Positions 29,011-38,661 are shown, counted from the stretch's first letter. The stretch is DNA of 64,000 nt from Shewanella acanthi (GCF_019457475.1 NZ_CP080413.1:4030001-4094000), one strand, 5' to 3'. The notes: a model not told the origin generated them from the letters alone. Numbers and translations: made by a program.

Positions 29011-29874
29011 TCAAACCGATTCGGTAGCAACCACATCAGCATTCGGGTCAGGGTGTTTTACCCTATAACCCGTAGCATAGATTTTTGCCGCCGAGATTTT
29101 GCGGTTAGGCGCCTTGATTTGACCTAGAAACTCCAGTCGAGGCCAGTCGTTTTGGTCGCATATGGCATCGAATACTTGCTTGTTGGTCGCTGGCACTTGG
29201 CCGTTATCGCAGACGTTATAAATGCCACTCAACTGGCTGTGGATAACGTGGTAAACAGAGTCCACTACATCTTCAAAATGAATCGCATAAAGAGGGGCAT
29301 CGGCACTGAAAATTGCCTTACCACCGAAATAGTCGATAGCCATTTTCACCCTTTGCGGGAAGGTAAAATCCCCTGGCGCGCCATACATATCAGGGAAACG
29401 CAGCACACAGCCAAGTGATGAACTTAGCACCTGTTGCTCAGCAAGCTGATAGTACTTAGATGAAGGTTCTTGATGATTTGATGTTGGCGTGAGCTCATCG
29501 ATCGCTTCATGCCCTACACCACCGTCACCATAAACGGAAAACGACGATAAAAAGATCACCCTAGGGCAGGCCAGACGTGCGCTCTCGCAGCTACGCACTA
29601 ACACTTGCTCGTAGTGCACCTCACGCTCTTCCTTCGTGCGGGTATTTCGAACATTAGGTGCAACGGTCACGATAATGGCATCACAACCCGCCGCCGCAGC
29701 GGCGACCTTCGCAGTTTCTTCTCCCTTTAACACGGCAACCGCATCGACGAGTTGCTCCAATTCGGGAACTTTAGATTCGGTGGTCGTACTGCCCACCACT
29801 TGATGACCGTCGGCTTTAAGCTTTTTCGCCAGTGCTTTACCTACGTGGCCTAAGCCAAGAATAAACAGTTTCAT
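29011..29874 (-). CDS. Extended SDR / NAD-dependent epimerase-type reductase
   Basis: A 287-residue Rossmann protein of the NAD-dependent epimerase/dehydratase (YeeZ-like) group: MKLFILGLGHVGKALAKKL at the N-terminus supplies GxGxxG, and FLSSFSVYGDGG carries the typical SVYG segment, with a possible Tyr. The ATG at 29874 is preferred to that at 29895 because the SD (AAGG) sits between them. It is the first gene of the six-gene operon transcribed from the operator at 29915. Substrate unknown; it could reduce a ketone or act on a vinyl/hydroxyethyl side chain. Confidence 0.72.
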   Translation of the reverse strand: MKLFILGLGHVGKALAKKLKADGHQVVGSTTTESKVPELEQLVDAVAVLKGEETAKVAAAAAGCDAIIVTVAPNVRNTRTKEEREVHYEQVLVRSCESARLACPRVIFLSSFSVYGDGGVGHEAIDELTPTSNHQEPSSKYYQLAEQQVLSSSLGCVLRFPDMYGAPGDFTFPQRVKMAIDYFGGKAIFSADAPLYAIHFEDVVDSVYHVIHSQLSGIYNVCDNGQVPATNKQVFDAICDQNDWPRLEFLGQIKAPNRKISAAKIYATGYRVKHPDPNADVVATESV

Positions 29875-29914
29875 GAGCCGCCTTTTTGTTGTCATTGTGA
29901 GTCAAGATAGACAT

Positions 29915-29936
29915 AATGTATTAATAATATATCATT
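29915..29936. promoter_or_regulatory. Island operator 3
   Basis: AATGTATTA-N4-TATATCATT: right half perfect, left half 5 of 9, spacing 9-4-9. It lies in the 122-base divergent gap between the reductase operon (-) and the VOC gene (+), 41 bases from the minus-strand start. Confidence 0.75.
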
Positions 29937-29996
29937 TAGTCAAACTCAAGAATTTAAAAGCAAGAAAGGTCACTCAAACAAGGATTGAAGCGAACG

Positions 29997-30506
29997 ATGA
30001 CAAGTACAGAAAAATCAACAAATCATATACTTGCAGACCATATTCTGGGTTTTCAGCATGTTGGGCATATAGTGACTGACCTAGCAGAGAGCATCGCCGA
30101 CTTTAAGCGTCTCTATGGTTTAACGGATGCAGAGATCCTCGTGCTTCCTCCTTTTGAGCAGACGGAAAATGTGCCAGCACGGTTTGCCCTGTTCAAAGTC
30201 AAAGACATGGAATTTGAGCTAATCGAACCCATCTCTGACTACTTCAAATCGTTGTTGTTAACACCTGGTGCCAGCGGCAGTGCGGGGATTAACCACGTTG
30301 CTTGGCGGGTGAAGGATATTGATGGCGCCATGACGCTATTAGCCGCTAATGGCATTAAGCCTGGACATGTCACCCCTGATGGCGTCATTACTATGACTAA
30401 GACCTCGACTAGCGCGAAAAAGATGGTGTATCTGGACCCAGAGACCACTGGCGGTCTGTTAGTCGAACTGATTGAAGTCATTGAAGGCGATAGCAAAAGT
30501 GAGTGA
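29997..30506 (+). CDS. VOC (glyoxalase/methylmalonyl-CoA epimerase-like) protein
   Basis: A 169-residue vicinal-oxygen-chelate protein when started at the ATG at 29997; the TTG at 29985 is a poorer start. Two beta-alpha-beta-beta-beta modules are visible: HVGHIVTDLAESIADFKRLYG (His near 20) and HVAWRVKDIDGAMTLLAANG (His near 101), with late acidic residues EFELIEPI and LLVELIEV providing the remaining metal ligands (Glu). This matches methylmalonyl-CoA epimerase-like VOC enzymes. Activity could be epimerisation, isomerisation or dioxygenation. It overlaps the next gene slightly and is co-transcribed with it and an MFS gene. Confidence 0.75.
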   Translation: MTSTEKSTNHILADHILGFQHVGHIVTDLAESIADFKRLYGLTDAEILVLPPFEQTENVPARFALFKVKDMEFELIEPISDYFKSLLLTPGASGSAGINHVAWRVKDIDGAMTLLAANGIKPGHVTPDGVITMTKTSTSAKKMVYLDPETTGGLLVELIEVIEGDSKSE

Positions 30507-31296
30507 GGTATTTTCGCGCCTACTCAGGGTTATGCCCCTTCCTTTAGATGCTAGGGAGACTGAACGCGGCTGTTACCGCTATTACCTCAATTACGATTTG
30601 CAGCCCATCAGCGAACCTTGGATAAAAGCGCAAACCTCTGATGGTCATATGATTGTTCATAGCGCCCGCTTTGTTGATGCGCTTAACTGCGCCATTTTAG
30701 TTTCATATAAAACAGATATGTGTAAAACAGCGGCCGATAATCCCGCCGTTTATCAAACTGATGCGGATAGGCAGGCATCTTCACCCTCAGGCAGTTTTTT
30801 AAGCCAAATTCATTGGCAACAAGCAGGTCAAGATATCTCCGCCATTTACCAGTTCGATGCCAATGAGCGGCAACTCACTATCGAACGGCTGCAAAACGGC
30901 AAGACCCAAACGCATCAAGCGCAGCGCAGTGATAATTTTCTCTATTTTCCGCTAATGCGAGTCTTCAGCGGTGAAGTGATTACTCATTTAGCGAGCCATG
31001 GACCGCAATCAACCCTAGTCCCCGACATTAATCATCCGAGCAGTGTTGATGCCCTGCTGCGCCCCACAGAATCTTTACGCAGCGCCGAGAAGCTTGACGC
31101 AGAAATCCTCCCATTAGCTGATATTCACTGCCAAACCCATAAATATCGCTATCTGTCGGAGCGTTATCAGCAGCAGGATGACGCCGCCTTTTGGATAGAT
31201 GAAACGGGGCTGCTAGTAAAGTATTGCTGGCAACAAAACCCTGAGGCTTTTTGGATGGTTGAGCTCGTAGAACATATCGTTAGTGCTCAAACATAA
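30499..31296 (+). CDS. Conserved protein of unknown function
   Basis: About 265 residues from the GTG at 30499, which overlaps the VOC stop by 8 bases; a TTG at 30472 would give 274. No signal peptide, TM helix or recognised motif. The sequence is mixed alpha/beta with many aromatic residues (RGCYRYYLNYDL, FLYFPLMRVF, KYRYLSERY) and a stretch FWIDETGLLVKYCW near the C-terminus, reminiscent of beta-barrel proteins that assess a bound lipophilic ligand. I do not name a function. It lies in the VOC-MFS operon. Confidence 0.6.
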   Translation: MSEVFSRLLRVMPLPLDARETERGCYRYYLNYDLQPISEPWIKAQTSDGHMIVHSARFVDALNCAILVSYKTDMCKTAADNPAVYQTDADRQASSPSGSFLSQIHWQQAGQDISAIYQFDANERQLTIERLQNGKTQTHQAQRSDNFLYFPLMRVFSGEVITHLASHGPQSTLVPDINHPSSVDALLRPTESLRSAEKLDAEILPLADIHCQTHKYRYLSERYQQQDDAAFWIDETGLLVKYCWQQNPEAFWMVELVEHIVSAQT

Positions 31297-31379
31297 GCGA
31301 TTCAAAACAAAGATAATGCACCCGCTAAAAACATAAACAACTGAGCTTAAGCCACAGCAAATATGCTACAGGAGCTAAC

Positions 31380-32579
31380 ATGTTAAACATTTTTATCGTG
31401 ATCCTCGCCGACATGATTGGTTTTGGCATCATGATCCCCATCTTCGCCTACTACGTACTGCAGCTTGGCGGCACAGCTCAAACTGCGACTTTGCTAATGG
31501 GGCTATATTCCTTTGCCATGTTCCTTTCGGCGCCCCTGCTCGGTCGCTTAAGTGACCGCTACGGCCGAAAACCCATTCTCATGCTCAGCATGTTCGGTGC
31601 CTGCCTAGGCTATGTGCTACTCGCCTTCGCAGACAGTCTGTGGCTAGTCGCTATTTCGCGCATCCTCAGCGGCTGTATGGCGGGCAACATCGCCGCGGCT
31701 CAGGCCTATATCGCCGATATCACCGATGAATCGAACCGTGCCAAGGGCATGGGCATGATAGGCGCAGCTTTCGGCCTAGGCTTTGTCATCGGCCCTGCGC
31801 TTGGCAGTATCATGGCTGGTGATAACTTTGAGGCCGCTAACTTCCTTCGCCCAGCCCTTGCCTCCGCGACGCTATCCTTTATCTCATTCTTAGGTATCGC
31901 ACTATTTTTGAAAGAAAGCTTAAGCAAGGAACATCAGCAACAGAGCCGCGACACGCCAGCACAATCTCGTTGGAGCGGATTTAAAAACCTGTTAACCCAA
32001 CGAGTGTTGATATTAATTATCAGCTGCGGTGCGCTTTTCAATTTAGCGGCGGGACTGTTCGAATCAATTTTCCCTATCTGGGCAAAGGATCTGTCTCTTA
32101 TCAGTGGCCCACAGGGCTTAGCGCCTATGCTTTTGGTCTCGGGCTTTACCTTAGCTGCGGTGCAGGGTGGTTTAGTCGGCAAGTTAGCCAAAAAATTTGG
32201 TGAACAGGGGCTGCTTAAATTCAGCGCCTGGCTCTATGCCTCCGCTATGGTGCTACTCATAATCAGTGGCGCGAACCAGTTATATTGGGTGGTGCTGTTT
32301 GCTATGTCGCTGCAGGCGGCAGCAACGGGATTAATGCTCACCTGTATACAGAGTCTGGTATCGCAAAAAGCACCCGCCCACGAAAAAGGCCGAGTGATGG
32401 GCGTGTTTTCATCGGTCGGTACCCTGTCACGCACCCTAGCGACATTTTCGACTGGCAGTCTTTACTTACTATTTGGTATGCAAAGCCCTTTAATATTAGC
32501 GACTTGCAGCGTGATTTGTCTGTTTTTCCTCGCGCAGGCGGTACAGATCCAATGGTCACGCCAAAGCATTACCGAATGA
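31380..32579 (+). CDS. MFS transporter, TetA-like drug/metabolite family
   Basis: A 399-residue 12-TM transporter. It starts directly with TM1 (VILADMIGFGIMIPIFAYYV), has the A-loop RLSDRYGRKPILML and motif C-like GAAFGLGFVIGPALG in TM5, as in DHA1 antiporters (TetA/Bcr). SD ACAGGAG precedes the ATG. It is third in the VOC operon. Related in type, but not closely, to the MFS protein at 34322. Export of toxic intermediates or uptake of substrate are both possible. Confidence 0.85.
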   Translation: MLNIFIVILADMIGFGIMIPIFAYYVLQLGGTAQTATLLMGLYSFAMFLSAPLLGRLSDRYGRKPILMLSMFGACLGYVLLAFADSLWLVAISRILSGCMAGNIAAAQAYIADITDESNRAKGMGMIGAAFGLGFVIGPALGSIMAGDNFEAANFLRPALASATLSFISFLGIALFLKESLSKEHQQQSRDTPAQSRWSGFKNLLTQRVLILIISCGALFNLAAGLFESIFPIWAKDLSLISGPQGLAPMLLVSGFTLAAVQGGLVGKLAKKFGEQGLLKFSAWLYASAMVLLIISGANQLYWVVLFAMSLQAAATGLMLTCIQSLVSQKAPAHEKGRVMGVFSSVGTLSRTLATFSTGSLYLLFGMQSPLILATCSVICLFFLAQAVQIQWSRQSITE

Positions 32580-32594
32580 TTGCTTTGTGAATCT

Positions 32595-32621
32595 ATTGAT
32601 ATATAGTAATGATATATCATT
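32595..32621. promoter_or_regulatory. Island operator 4 (composite)
   Basis: A half site ATTGATATA (32595-32603), 4 bases, then a perfect palindrome AATGATATATCATT (32608-32621), in which the two 9-bp half sites overlap. It lies 24 bases before the start codon of the Asp/Glu racemase-like gene, so binding would block transcription or sit at +1. Confidence 0.8.
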
Positions 32622-32644
32622 AATACTTTTATAGAGGTCGAATT

Positions 32645-33421
32645 ATGTCATTAGATTACTATGGTTACCGCAAAAAATTTGCTGTACTCGTGCCCTCAAC
32701 CAACACGGCAGTAGAAACTGAATACCACAAAATGTGCCCCGAAGGCGTAGTGCTCGCCACTCGCGCCTGCGTGATCCCACCGTTTAAGGTTACCAACGAA
32801 CAGGAATTTGTGGAGATGGTGCAAGCCATTGGTGGCGCCACTGAGCAGGGACTTATCGACTCACTCACCTGTCGCCCTGACCATGTCATCTTCGGCTATT
32901 CCGCCGAAACCTTCTGGGACGGTAAGGGCCGCTCCGACCGCGAATTCAAAAAATACAATGACATCGCCCAATCCCGTGGTGGCTGCAATATTACCTTCGG
33001 GGCGCAGGCCATTATGGATGCCTTGAAATGCTACCCTAAAGTCAAACGTATCGGGGTGATTTCACCTTATATGCCCGTTGGCGACAGCCAAGTCGTTAAA
33101 TTTATGGCCGACATCGGCTACGAAGTAGTGCGTATCGCCGGACACTGCTCGCCAGGCCCAGTCGAAATTGCCCACGAGAACTTTGCCAAGACCCGCGCCC
33201 TAGTAGATCAGGTGAATGGCGACGATGTGGATTTGATTCTACAGGCGGGCACTAACCTGTATTTCGTCGAACTGGCAGCACAATTGGAGCAAGAGTTGGG
33301 TAAGCCCGTTCTTGCCATCAATGCCTTGACCTTCTGGCATGCGCTGCGTAGCAATGGTATTCACGACCGTATTCGTGGCTTTGGTTCACTGCTCTCTGAG
33401 CACATCGCTATTCCCGAATAG
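32645..33421 (+). CDS. Asp/Glu racemase superfamily (maleate isomerase/arylmalonate decarboxylase-like) protein lacking catalytic Cys
   Basis: A 258-residue member of the maleate isomerase/arylmalonate decarboxylase branch: VLVPSTNTAVETEY (14-27), GYSAETFW (84-91), ISPYMPVGDSQV (139-150), and LILQAGTNLYFVEL (197-210), followed by FWHALRSNG. Maleate isomerase uses two Cys, at positions equivalent to Ser86 and Ala201 here; arylmalonate decarboxylase keeps only the second. Neither is present, so cysteine acid-base catalysis is unlikely. The paralogue at 41106 keeps the second Cys. It may have a divergent reaction, bind substrate or partner the paralogue. It is followed by an isocitrate lyase-type gene 9 bases on. 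Confidence 0.75.
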   Translation: MSLDYYGYRKKFAVLVPSTNTAVETEYHKMCPEGVVLATRACVIPPFKVTNEQEFVEMVQAIGGATEQGLIDSLTCRPDHVIFGYSAETFWDGKGRSDREFKKYNDIAQSRGGCNITFGAQAIMDALKCYPKVKRIGVISPYMPVGDSQVVKFMADIGYEVVRIAGHCSPGPVEIAHENFAKTRALVDQVNGDDVDLILQAGTNLYFVELAAQLEQELGKPVLAINALTFWHALRSNGIHDRIRGFGSLLSEHIAIPE

Positions 33422-33430
33422 GACGCAGCT

Positions 33431-34309
33431 ATGTCATTGCATAGTCAAAGATTACAAGCTGCCCTTACAAAACCCGGCGTTATCAAAGCGCCGGGAGTTT
33501 TCGACGGACTCACGACTAGGCTGGTAGAACAGGCGGGGTTTGATGTTGGCTTCGTCTCAGGGGCAGGCATCGCCTTCTCTCGATTCGGTATTCCCGATGT
33601 GGGCTTAATCGGCATGAGCGAAGTCGCCCACTGCATTCAATTAATGCGTGAAATCAGTGAGCTGCCGCTTATCGTCGATATCGACACTGGCTTTGGCAAT
33701 GCCCTCAACACCCAACGCACAGTACGAGTGTTTGAGCGCGCAGGCGCCAGTGCTATGCAGATGGAAGATCAGGTCATGCCAAAACGCTGTGGCCATATGA
33801 AGGGCAAAAACGTCGTTAGCTGCGCCGAAATGGAGGGTAAGATCCACGCCTTCGTCGATAGCCGCGAGAACGAAAACACCCTTCTTGTGGCGCGCACTGA
33901 TGCGCTCGGCGTAACGGGTTTTGAGGATGCGATGGAGCGCGCCTCCCGCTATCTTGAGGCAGGTGCAGATCTGTTGTTTATCGAAGCACCTAAGACGCTG
34001 GAGCAGATGCAAATCATTGCCAAGGAGTTTGGCGCTAGGGTGCCATTAGTGCATAACTTGGTTGAGGGGGGCGCAAGCCCGGTTTCAAATGCTGCTGAGT
34101 TAGCCGAGCTTAACTACAAACTGGCGCTCTATCCGGTCGCATTGCTGCATGCCTTTGTGCCGACGGCGCAGGCGCTGCTCACGCATATTCAGCAACAGGG
34201 CGAAACATCTCACTTTAATCAGCCCATGCTGAATTTAAGTCAAATAAATCAACTGCTCGATGCCGACAATCTGCTGGAGCAGGCTAAAAAATACGACGCG
34301 AATTCATAA
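33431..34309 (+). CDS. Isocitrate lyase/PEP mutase superfamily lyase (2,3-dimethylmalate lyase-like)
   Basis: A 292-residue TIM-barrel enzyme. Metal and substrate motifs: SGAGIAFSRFG (38-48), DIDTGFGN (78-85), QMEDQVMPKRCGHMKGK with the loop KRCGH carrying the lyase-type catalytic Cys (about residue 118), LLVARTDALG, and ADLLFIEAP. The KRCGH Cys distinguishes lyases (methylisocitrate lyase, 2,3-dimethylmalate lyase, oxaloacetase-type) from phosphomutases. In Eubacterium barkeri 2,3-dimethylmalate lyase yields pyruvate and propionate from a product of dimethylmaleate hydration. A similar cleavage of dialkylmalates made from pyrrole-derived maleates fits this island. Methylisocitrate or oxaloacetate are alternative substrates. 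Confidence 0.8.
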   Translation: MSLHSQRLQAALTKPGVIKAPGVFDGLTTRLVEQAGFDVGFVSGAGIAFSRFGIPDVGLIGMSEVAHCIQLMREISELPLIVDIDTGFGNALNTQRTVRVFERAGASAMQMEDQVMPKRCGHMKGKNVVSCAEMEGKIHAFVDSRENENTLLVARTDALGVTGFEDAMERASRYLEAGADLLFIEAPKTLEQMQIIAKEFGARVPLVHNLVEGGASPVSNAAELAELNYKLALYPVALLHAFVPTAQALLTHIQQQGETSHFNQPMLNLSQINQLLDADNLLEQAKKYDANS

Positions 34310-34321
34310 ACTAAAACAGCA

Positions 34322-35518
34322 TTAATCTTGATACTCAAGGGGCTTAATTGCCCCTTGAGAGACTGACGAAAAGCGTTCATGCAGCGGCCAACTGATATAC
34401 ACCAGTCCAATCAAAATGCCTGCCGCCCAAGCCAGAGAAAAGCCCGACAGCGTTAATAAACTCCCCGCCAATAAGGGACCTGCGACCCGCCCCCAAGCGC
34501 CTAGGGCGCTCGCATTGCCTAACATACGGCCACGATATTCCAGAGGTGTGCGCTTAGAGAGAATCGAATTCATCACTGGCGAGCAACTGCTGGCGCCGCT
34601 AATGCAGAGAAAGAAACTTAAAATCATCCAATGTTGCTGCTCGGCCACGCTGGCTAGGCTGAACCCTAGAGTAAGCAGGGCAATCGCCGCCGTGAGCACG
34701 TTGAGTTCACCAAATCTTCGGCTCAAAACCCCAACTAACTTTGCCTGCAGTAAGGCCATCATGAGCCCTTGAATACCAAAGACGATACCCACCTGAGTCG
34801 GCCCCCATTGGAGCTTATCGCCAACCCAAAGCGGAAATAGGTAAGTAACCGTTGAGACCACCATGGAGTGAAGCAGAAACTCGATAATCAACCAGCGGTT
34901 ATGGGTCTGTTTAAGCAGATGAATAAAGCTGACTTTACCCGTTTCGCTTCGCCAGACTTGGTGAGCTTGTCGCTTCTCGCGGCCATGGGATTCGGGTAAT
35001 TTAATCAGTGCCAAGAAGGCGGCCATCACTGAGAGACTTGCAGCAAAAAGCGACGGCATTAAAAAGTTAATTTCATCCCCTGCCAACACGCCGCCAATAA
35101 ATGGCCCACCAACCATACCCAAACCGAAGGCAGAGCCTATCAGCCCCATGCTCTTTGCCCTTTCTTCGGGTTTAGAAAGATCCGCCACCATAGCAGAAGC
35201 CACACCATAAATTCCTGCAAAACTGCCCGCCATAATCCTTGCCACGTAGACGGCAAGCAAAGTTTTAGCGAAGGCGAGTGTGGCATAGGAAAGCGCAGTC
35301 CCAAGCAGGCAAAGGATGATCACAGGTTTTCGCCCGAGTCTGTCACTGAGCTTACCCCACCAACCACCTACGAGACCTGCGCACACAGAATAGGCGGCAA
35401 TCAACATGGCGATATCGAAGGCGCTGGCACCAAATTGCGGCGCCATAAAGGGCAAAATGGGGATCACCATGCCAAAACCGATTAAGTCTATGAGTACAGT
35501 AAGGAAGAGTATCGGCAT
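34322..35518 (-). CDS. MFS transporter, TetA-like
   Basis: A 398-residue 12-TM transporter from the ATG at 35518, where TM1 (MPILFLTVLIDLIGFGMVIP) begins; the frame opens 54 bases upstream but the extra 18 residues are unhydrophobic and atypical. A-loop motif KLSDRLGRKPVIIL and TM5 motif GSAFGLGMVGGPFIGG (DHA1 type). It is the last gene of the operon CoA transferase-HMGL-LeuC-LeuD-MFS, 99 bases after LeuD. Dicarboxylate or imide transport is possible. Confidence 0.85.
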   Translation of the reverse strand: MPILFLTVLIDLIGFGMVIPILPFMAPQFGASAFDIAMLIAAYSVCAGLVGGWWGKLSDRLGRKPVIILCLLGTALSYATLAFAKTLLAVYVARIMAGSFAGIYGVASAMVADLSKPEERAKSMGLIGSAFGLGMVGGPFIGGVLAGDEINFLMPSLFAASLSVMAAFLALIKLPESHGREKRQAHQVWRSETGKVSFIHLLKQTHNRWLIIEFLLHSMVVSTVTYLFPLWVGDKLQWGPTQVGIVFGIQGLMMALLQAKLVGVLSRRFGELNVLTAAIALLTLGFSLASVAEQQHWMILSFFLCISGASSCSPVMNSILSKRTPLEYRGRMLGNASALGAWGRVAGPLLAGSLLTLSGFSLAWAAGILIGLVYISWPLHERFSSVSQGAIKPLEYQD

Positions 35519-35617
35519 GGGTCTGTACCTAAAATGAACTGAATGATGAATGAGTTTGGCCGGCCTACCCATTCCCCACGGAAATAAAAAGGAACGAGCA
35601 AGCCAGCCAAAGGGGGC

Positions 35618-36259
35618 TTATGCCATAGGCATAAAATAATAGGGGTGAGCCGTTTTATGTTTGGCTTCAAATGCCTGAATGGCTTGGCGTTGCAACAGTG
35701 TCGTTGCCACGTTATCTAGACCCTCGAGCATTTTTTCGCGGCGCTTTGGCTCTATGGTAAAAGCCATCTGCTCGCCATTAGGCAAAACAACCACACATTT
35801 ATCTAAATCGACGGTAAGGGTTAACCCTTGCTCAGCTAAATTAAATAGCTGTTCAATTTGCTCAGCGCCTAGGCTGATGGCTAACACCCCGTTGTTAAAG
35901 CAGTTATTGTAAAAAATATCGGCAAAACTGGTGGCGATAATGACCTTAAAGCCCATATCGCGAATGCCCCAAACCGCATGTTCGCGGCTTGAACCACAGC
36001 CAAAATTCTCCCGCGCTAATAGGATGCTCGCGCCCTGATAGTCAGGATTATTAAGCTCAAAAGCTGGGTTTAATCTGCGACTGCTAACATCGATATCCAC
36101 GTCTCCCGCGTCTAGGTAGCGCCAATCATCGAAGGCCCAGCCACCGTAACCCGTCTTGAAAATGCACTTCAAATATTGCTTGGGCATAATGGCATCGGTA
36201 TCGACATTGGCCCTGTCCATGGGCGCGACCAGCCCTTTATGGGAAATAAACGCCGCCAT
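35618..36259 (-). CDS. LeuD-type small subunit of isopropylmalate isomerase family (citraconate/dialkylmaleate hydratase?)
   Basis: A 213-residue swivelling-domain subunit: VAPMDRANVDTDAIMPKQYL (11-30), DDWRYL, GASILLARENFGCGSSREHAVW (about 76-97) and FNNGVLAISL. These are close to classical bacterial LeuD. It overlaps LeuC by one base (TAATG). In leucine synthesis the LeuCD heterodimer hydrates/dehydrates isopropylmaleate; the same enzyme class hydrates citraconate. No leuA or leuB lies nearby, and the operon contains a CoA transferase and a lyase, so I infer a catabolic paralogue acting on citraconate-like acids. Plain leucine synthesis cannot be excluded from sequence alone. Confidence 0.85.
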   Translation of the reverse strand: MAAFISHKGLVAPMDRANVDTDAIMPKQYLKCIFKTGYGGWAFDDWRYLDAGDVDIDVSSRRLNPAFELNNPDYQGASILLARENFGCGSSREHAVWGIRDMGFKVIIATSFADIFYNNCFNNGVLAISLGAEQIEQLFNLAEQGLTLTVDLDKCVVVLPNGEQMAFTIEPKRREKMLEGLDNVATTLLQRQAIQAFEAKHKTAHPYYFMPMA

Positions 36260-37695
36260 TAGTGTTCTCCCTCCAATTGTGCCAGCTCGATATGGCGGAT
36301 ATCCACGAAATGCCCCGCAATTGCGGCCGCGGCCGCCATCGCAGGCGACACTAAATGAGTGCGACCGCCCTGACCCTGACGCCCTTCGAAGTTACGGTTT
36401 GAGGTGGACGCGCAGCGTTCACCGCTTTCCAAGGCATCGGGATTCATGGCATTACACATAGAGCAGCCCGCAAAGCGCCATTCGAGCCCCGCTGCTGTAA
36501 TGATTTTATCTAGACCTTCGTCCTCGGCCTGCTGTTTCACTAGGCCAGAGCCTGGCACTACCATGGCACGTTTTATTGAAGGCGCAATGCGCTTGCCCTT
36601 AACGACCTTGGCGACGGCGCGGATATCTTCAATCCGGCCATTCGTACATGAGCCGATAAACACTTGATCGAGTTTGAGGTCTGTCATGGCCTCACCTTCA
36701 CTGAGTGCCATATACTGCAACGCCCTTTGCCAATCGGCGCGTTGAACCGCATCTTTAGCGTGAGTTAATGGTGGCACCTGTGAAGTCACCGCAACCACCT
36801 GATCGGGTTTGGTCCCCCAAGTCACTTGGGGCTGAATATCCTGCGCCCGAATGACTAACTCTTTATCGAATATCGCATCGGCATCACTTACCAGCGTACG
36901 CCAGTAGTTAACTGCCTGCTCCCACATCTGTCCTTTAGGGGCATAGGGTTTATTACGCAGGTAATCTTCGGTTATTTGATCGTAGGCAATTAGGCCGCTG
37001 CGAGCGCCCGCTTCGATTGTCATATTGCAAACGGTTAATCGGCCTTCCATTGAAAGGCTTTCGATGGCTTCGCCCGCATATTCGATGGCGTAACCCGTAC
37101 CGCCAGCGGTACCGAGCTGACCTATGATATGGAGGATCAGATCCTTAGCCGTGACGCCAAAGGGCAACTTGCCATCGACACGCACCCGCAGGTTTTTGCA
37201 TTTCTTTTGCTGCAAACACTGGGTCGCCAGCACATGCTCAACCTCAGAGGTACCAATACCTTGTGCCAGCGTCGCAAAGGCGCCGTGGGTTGACGTGTGT
37301 GAATCACCGCAAACAATGGTCATGCCTGGCAGTGATGCGCCCTGCTCGGGTCCCACCACATGCACTATGCCCTGACGAGGGTCCTGCAATTTAAATTGGG
37401 CAATTTGGTGTTCATCGCAGTTATCATCCAAGGTGCTGACTTGAAGTAGAGCCAGCTTATCGACGAAACCCGCTTTACCTTTTTCACGCTCTGTAGTTGG
37501 CACTTGATGATCGGGCATCGCCAGAATCGAGTCGCTGCGCCATACTGGGCGCTCGGCAAGCTTTAAACCTTCAAAGGCCTGCGCCGAGGTTACTTCGTGG
37601 ATCACATGGCGGTCGATATAAATCAATGCCGATTCGTCATCGCCCGACACCACGTGGGCCTGCCAGATTTTGTCGTAAAGGGTTTGTCCACTCAT
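36259..37695 (-). CDS. LeuC-type large subunit of isopropylmalate isomerase family (citraconate/dialkylmaleate hydratase?)
   Basis: A 478-residue aconitase-family large subunit. 4Fe-4S cysteines are visible in [12 protein letters not shown] (about 350-361) and [13 protein letters not shown] (about 413-425). The motifs [32 protein letters not shown] and [14 protein letters not shown] are typical of LeuC. Length compares with about 466 for E. coli LeuC. Start is the ATG at 37695. It pairs with the downstream LeuD-type subunit. Coupled with the CoA transferase and HMGL-type lyase, hydration of citraconate (methylmaleate) to citramalate or methylmalate is the likely job. A core leuABCD operon elsewhere would confirm that this is a paralogue. 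Confidence 0.85.
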   Translation of the reverse strand: MSGQTLYDKIWQAHVVSGDDESALIYIDRHVIHEVTSAQAFEGLKLAERPVWRSDSILAMPDHQVPTTEREKGKAGFVDKLALLQVSTLDDNCDEHQIAQFKLQDPRQGIVHVVGPEQGASLPGMTIVCGDSHTSTHGAFATLAQGIGTSEVEHVLATQCLQQKKCKNLRVRVDGKLPFGVTAKDLILHIIGQLGTAGGTGYAIEYAGEAIESLSMEGRLTVCNMTIEAGARSGLIAYDQITEDYLRNKPYAPKGQMWEQAVNYWRTLVSDADAIFDKELVIRAQDIQPQVTWGTKPDQVVAVTSQVPPLTHAKDAVQRADWQRALQYMALSEGEAMTDLKLDQVFIGSCTNGRIEDIRAVAKVVKGKRIAPSIKRAMVVPGSGLVKQQAEDEGLDKIITAAGLEWRFAGCSMCNAMNPDALESGERCASTSNRNFEGRQGQGGRTHLVSPAMAAAAAIAGHFVDIRHIELAQLEGEH

Positions 37696-37740
37696 GATTG
37701 TTCTTCTTAATATACAAATGGAATGAAACGATGGGATTGC

Positions 37741-38661
37741 TTAGAGCCTTGCCTTTTGCAGTTGCAAACTACGCCATTGGTGGGCGCGGCCGCCCGTTGG
37801 CGTACCAGTCATCTCGCCCGCCAATTGGCCTACGGCCATCAGCTTGGTCAAATCGATTCCGGTATGCATCCCCATTTGCTGCAGCATCATCACCACATCT
37901 TCAGTGGCAATATTGCCGGTCGCACCGGGGGCAAAAGGACAACCGCCCAGACCACCCACCGAGGCATCGAAACGGCGCACGCCAGCCTCTAATGCGGCAT
38001 ACACGTTAGCAAGCCCCATAGCGCGGGTATCATGGAAATGACAGGCGATAGCTTGGTTTGGATGCTGGGTAATGAGCTGCTTCATCAAACCATTGACGGC
38101 ATTGGGCATAGCAGCGCCGATAGTGTCGGCAATCACCAATTCATGGGCGCCAAATTCCGTCAGTTTGGCAGCCATTTCTAGCACCACATTAGGATTTGTC
38201 TTACCTTCGAATGGGCATTCCCAGGCGACGGCAATGCAAGCTAGCACATCGATACCATCTGTTTTGGCCTGTTGAATGATTTCCCTCGCCTGCCCTAAAC
38301 CATCATTAATGCCCATGCGAACATTCTTCTGGTTCATGGTTTCAGAGGCGCAGACCACCAACAAAACGGCTTCAGCACCCGCGTCGCGTGCTAGTTCATA
38401 TCCCTTTTGATTTGGCACCAGTGACTGCAAATAGGCGCGTTTATTGATGCCCGCTTGGTTAAGACTGGTGACAATCTCGGCAGCACCCGCCATCGCAGGT
38501 ACAGCTTTAGGAGAGACAAAGCTTCCCACCTCAATCGATGGCACGCCAGCATCAACCAAGCCATGGATAAGCGCAATGCGCTGATCAGGCGTTAAAATCT
38601 GCGCCTGATTCTGCAAACCATCTCTGGGGCCAACATCGTTAATTCGGACAAAATCACTCAT
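37741..38661 (-). CDS. HMG-CoA lyase-type TIM-barrel lyase (citramalyl-CoA lyase?)
   Basis: A 306-residue HMGL-like enzyme: INDVGPRDGLQNQ (7-19, with Arg and Asp of the active site), VEVGSFVSPKAVP-like IEVGSFVSPKAVPAM (about 41-55), CHFHDTRAMG (metal His pair) and the mobile loop GLGGCPFAPGATGN containing the catalytic Cys. HMG-CoA lyase cleaves HMG-CoA to acetyl-CoA and acetoacetate; the fold also serves citramalyl-CoA lyase-type cleavage to acetyl-CoA and pyruvate. The next gene upstream is a class III CoA transferase, and the next downstream are LeuCD-type subunits, which together spell a citraconate-citramalate-citramalyl-CoA route. Substrate is inferred from neighbours. Confidence 0.82.
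   Translation of the reverse strand: MSDFVRINDVGPRDGLQNQAQILTPDQRIALIHGLVDAGVPSIEVGSFVSPKAVPAMAGAAEIVTSLNQAGINKRAYLQSLVPNQKGYELARDAGAEAVLLVVCASETMNQKNVRMGINDGLGQAREIIQQAKTDGIDVLACIAVAWECPFEGKTNPNVVLEMAAKLTEFGAHELVIADTIGAAMPNAVNGLMKQLITQHPNQAIACHFHDTRAMGLANVYAALEAGVRRFDASVGGLGGCPFAPGATGNIATEDVVMMLQQMGMHTGIDLTKLMAVGQLAGEMTGTPTGGRAHQWRSLQLQKARL

Noticed and set aside
35618..37695. LeuCD as ordinary leucine biosynthesis genes
   Set aside because: Not excluded, but no leuA or leuB is adjacent and the operon carries a CoA transferase and lyase under the island operator, so a catabolic paralogue is more likely.
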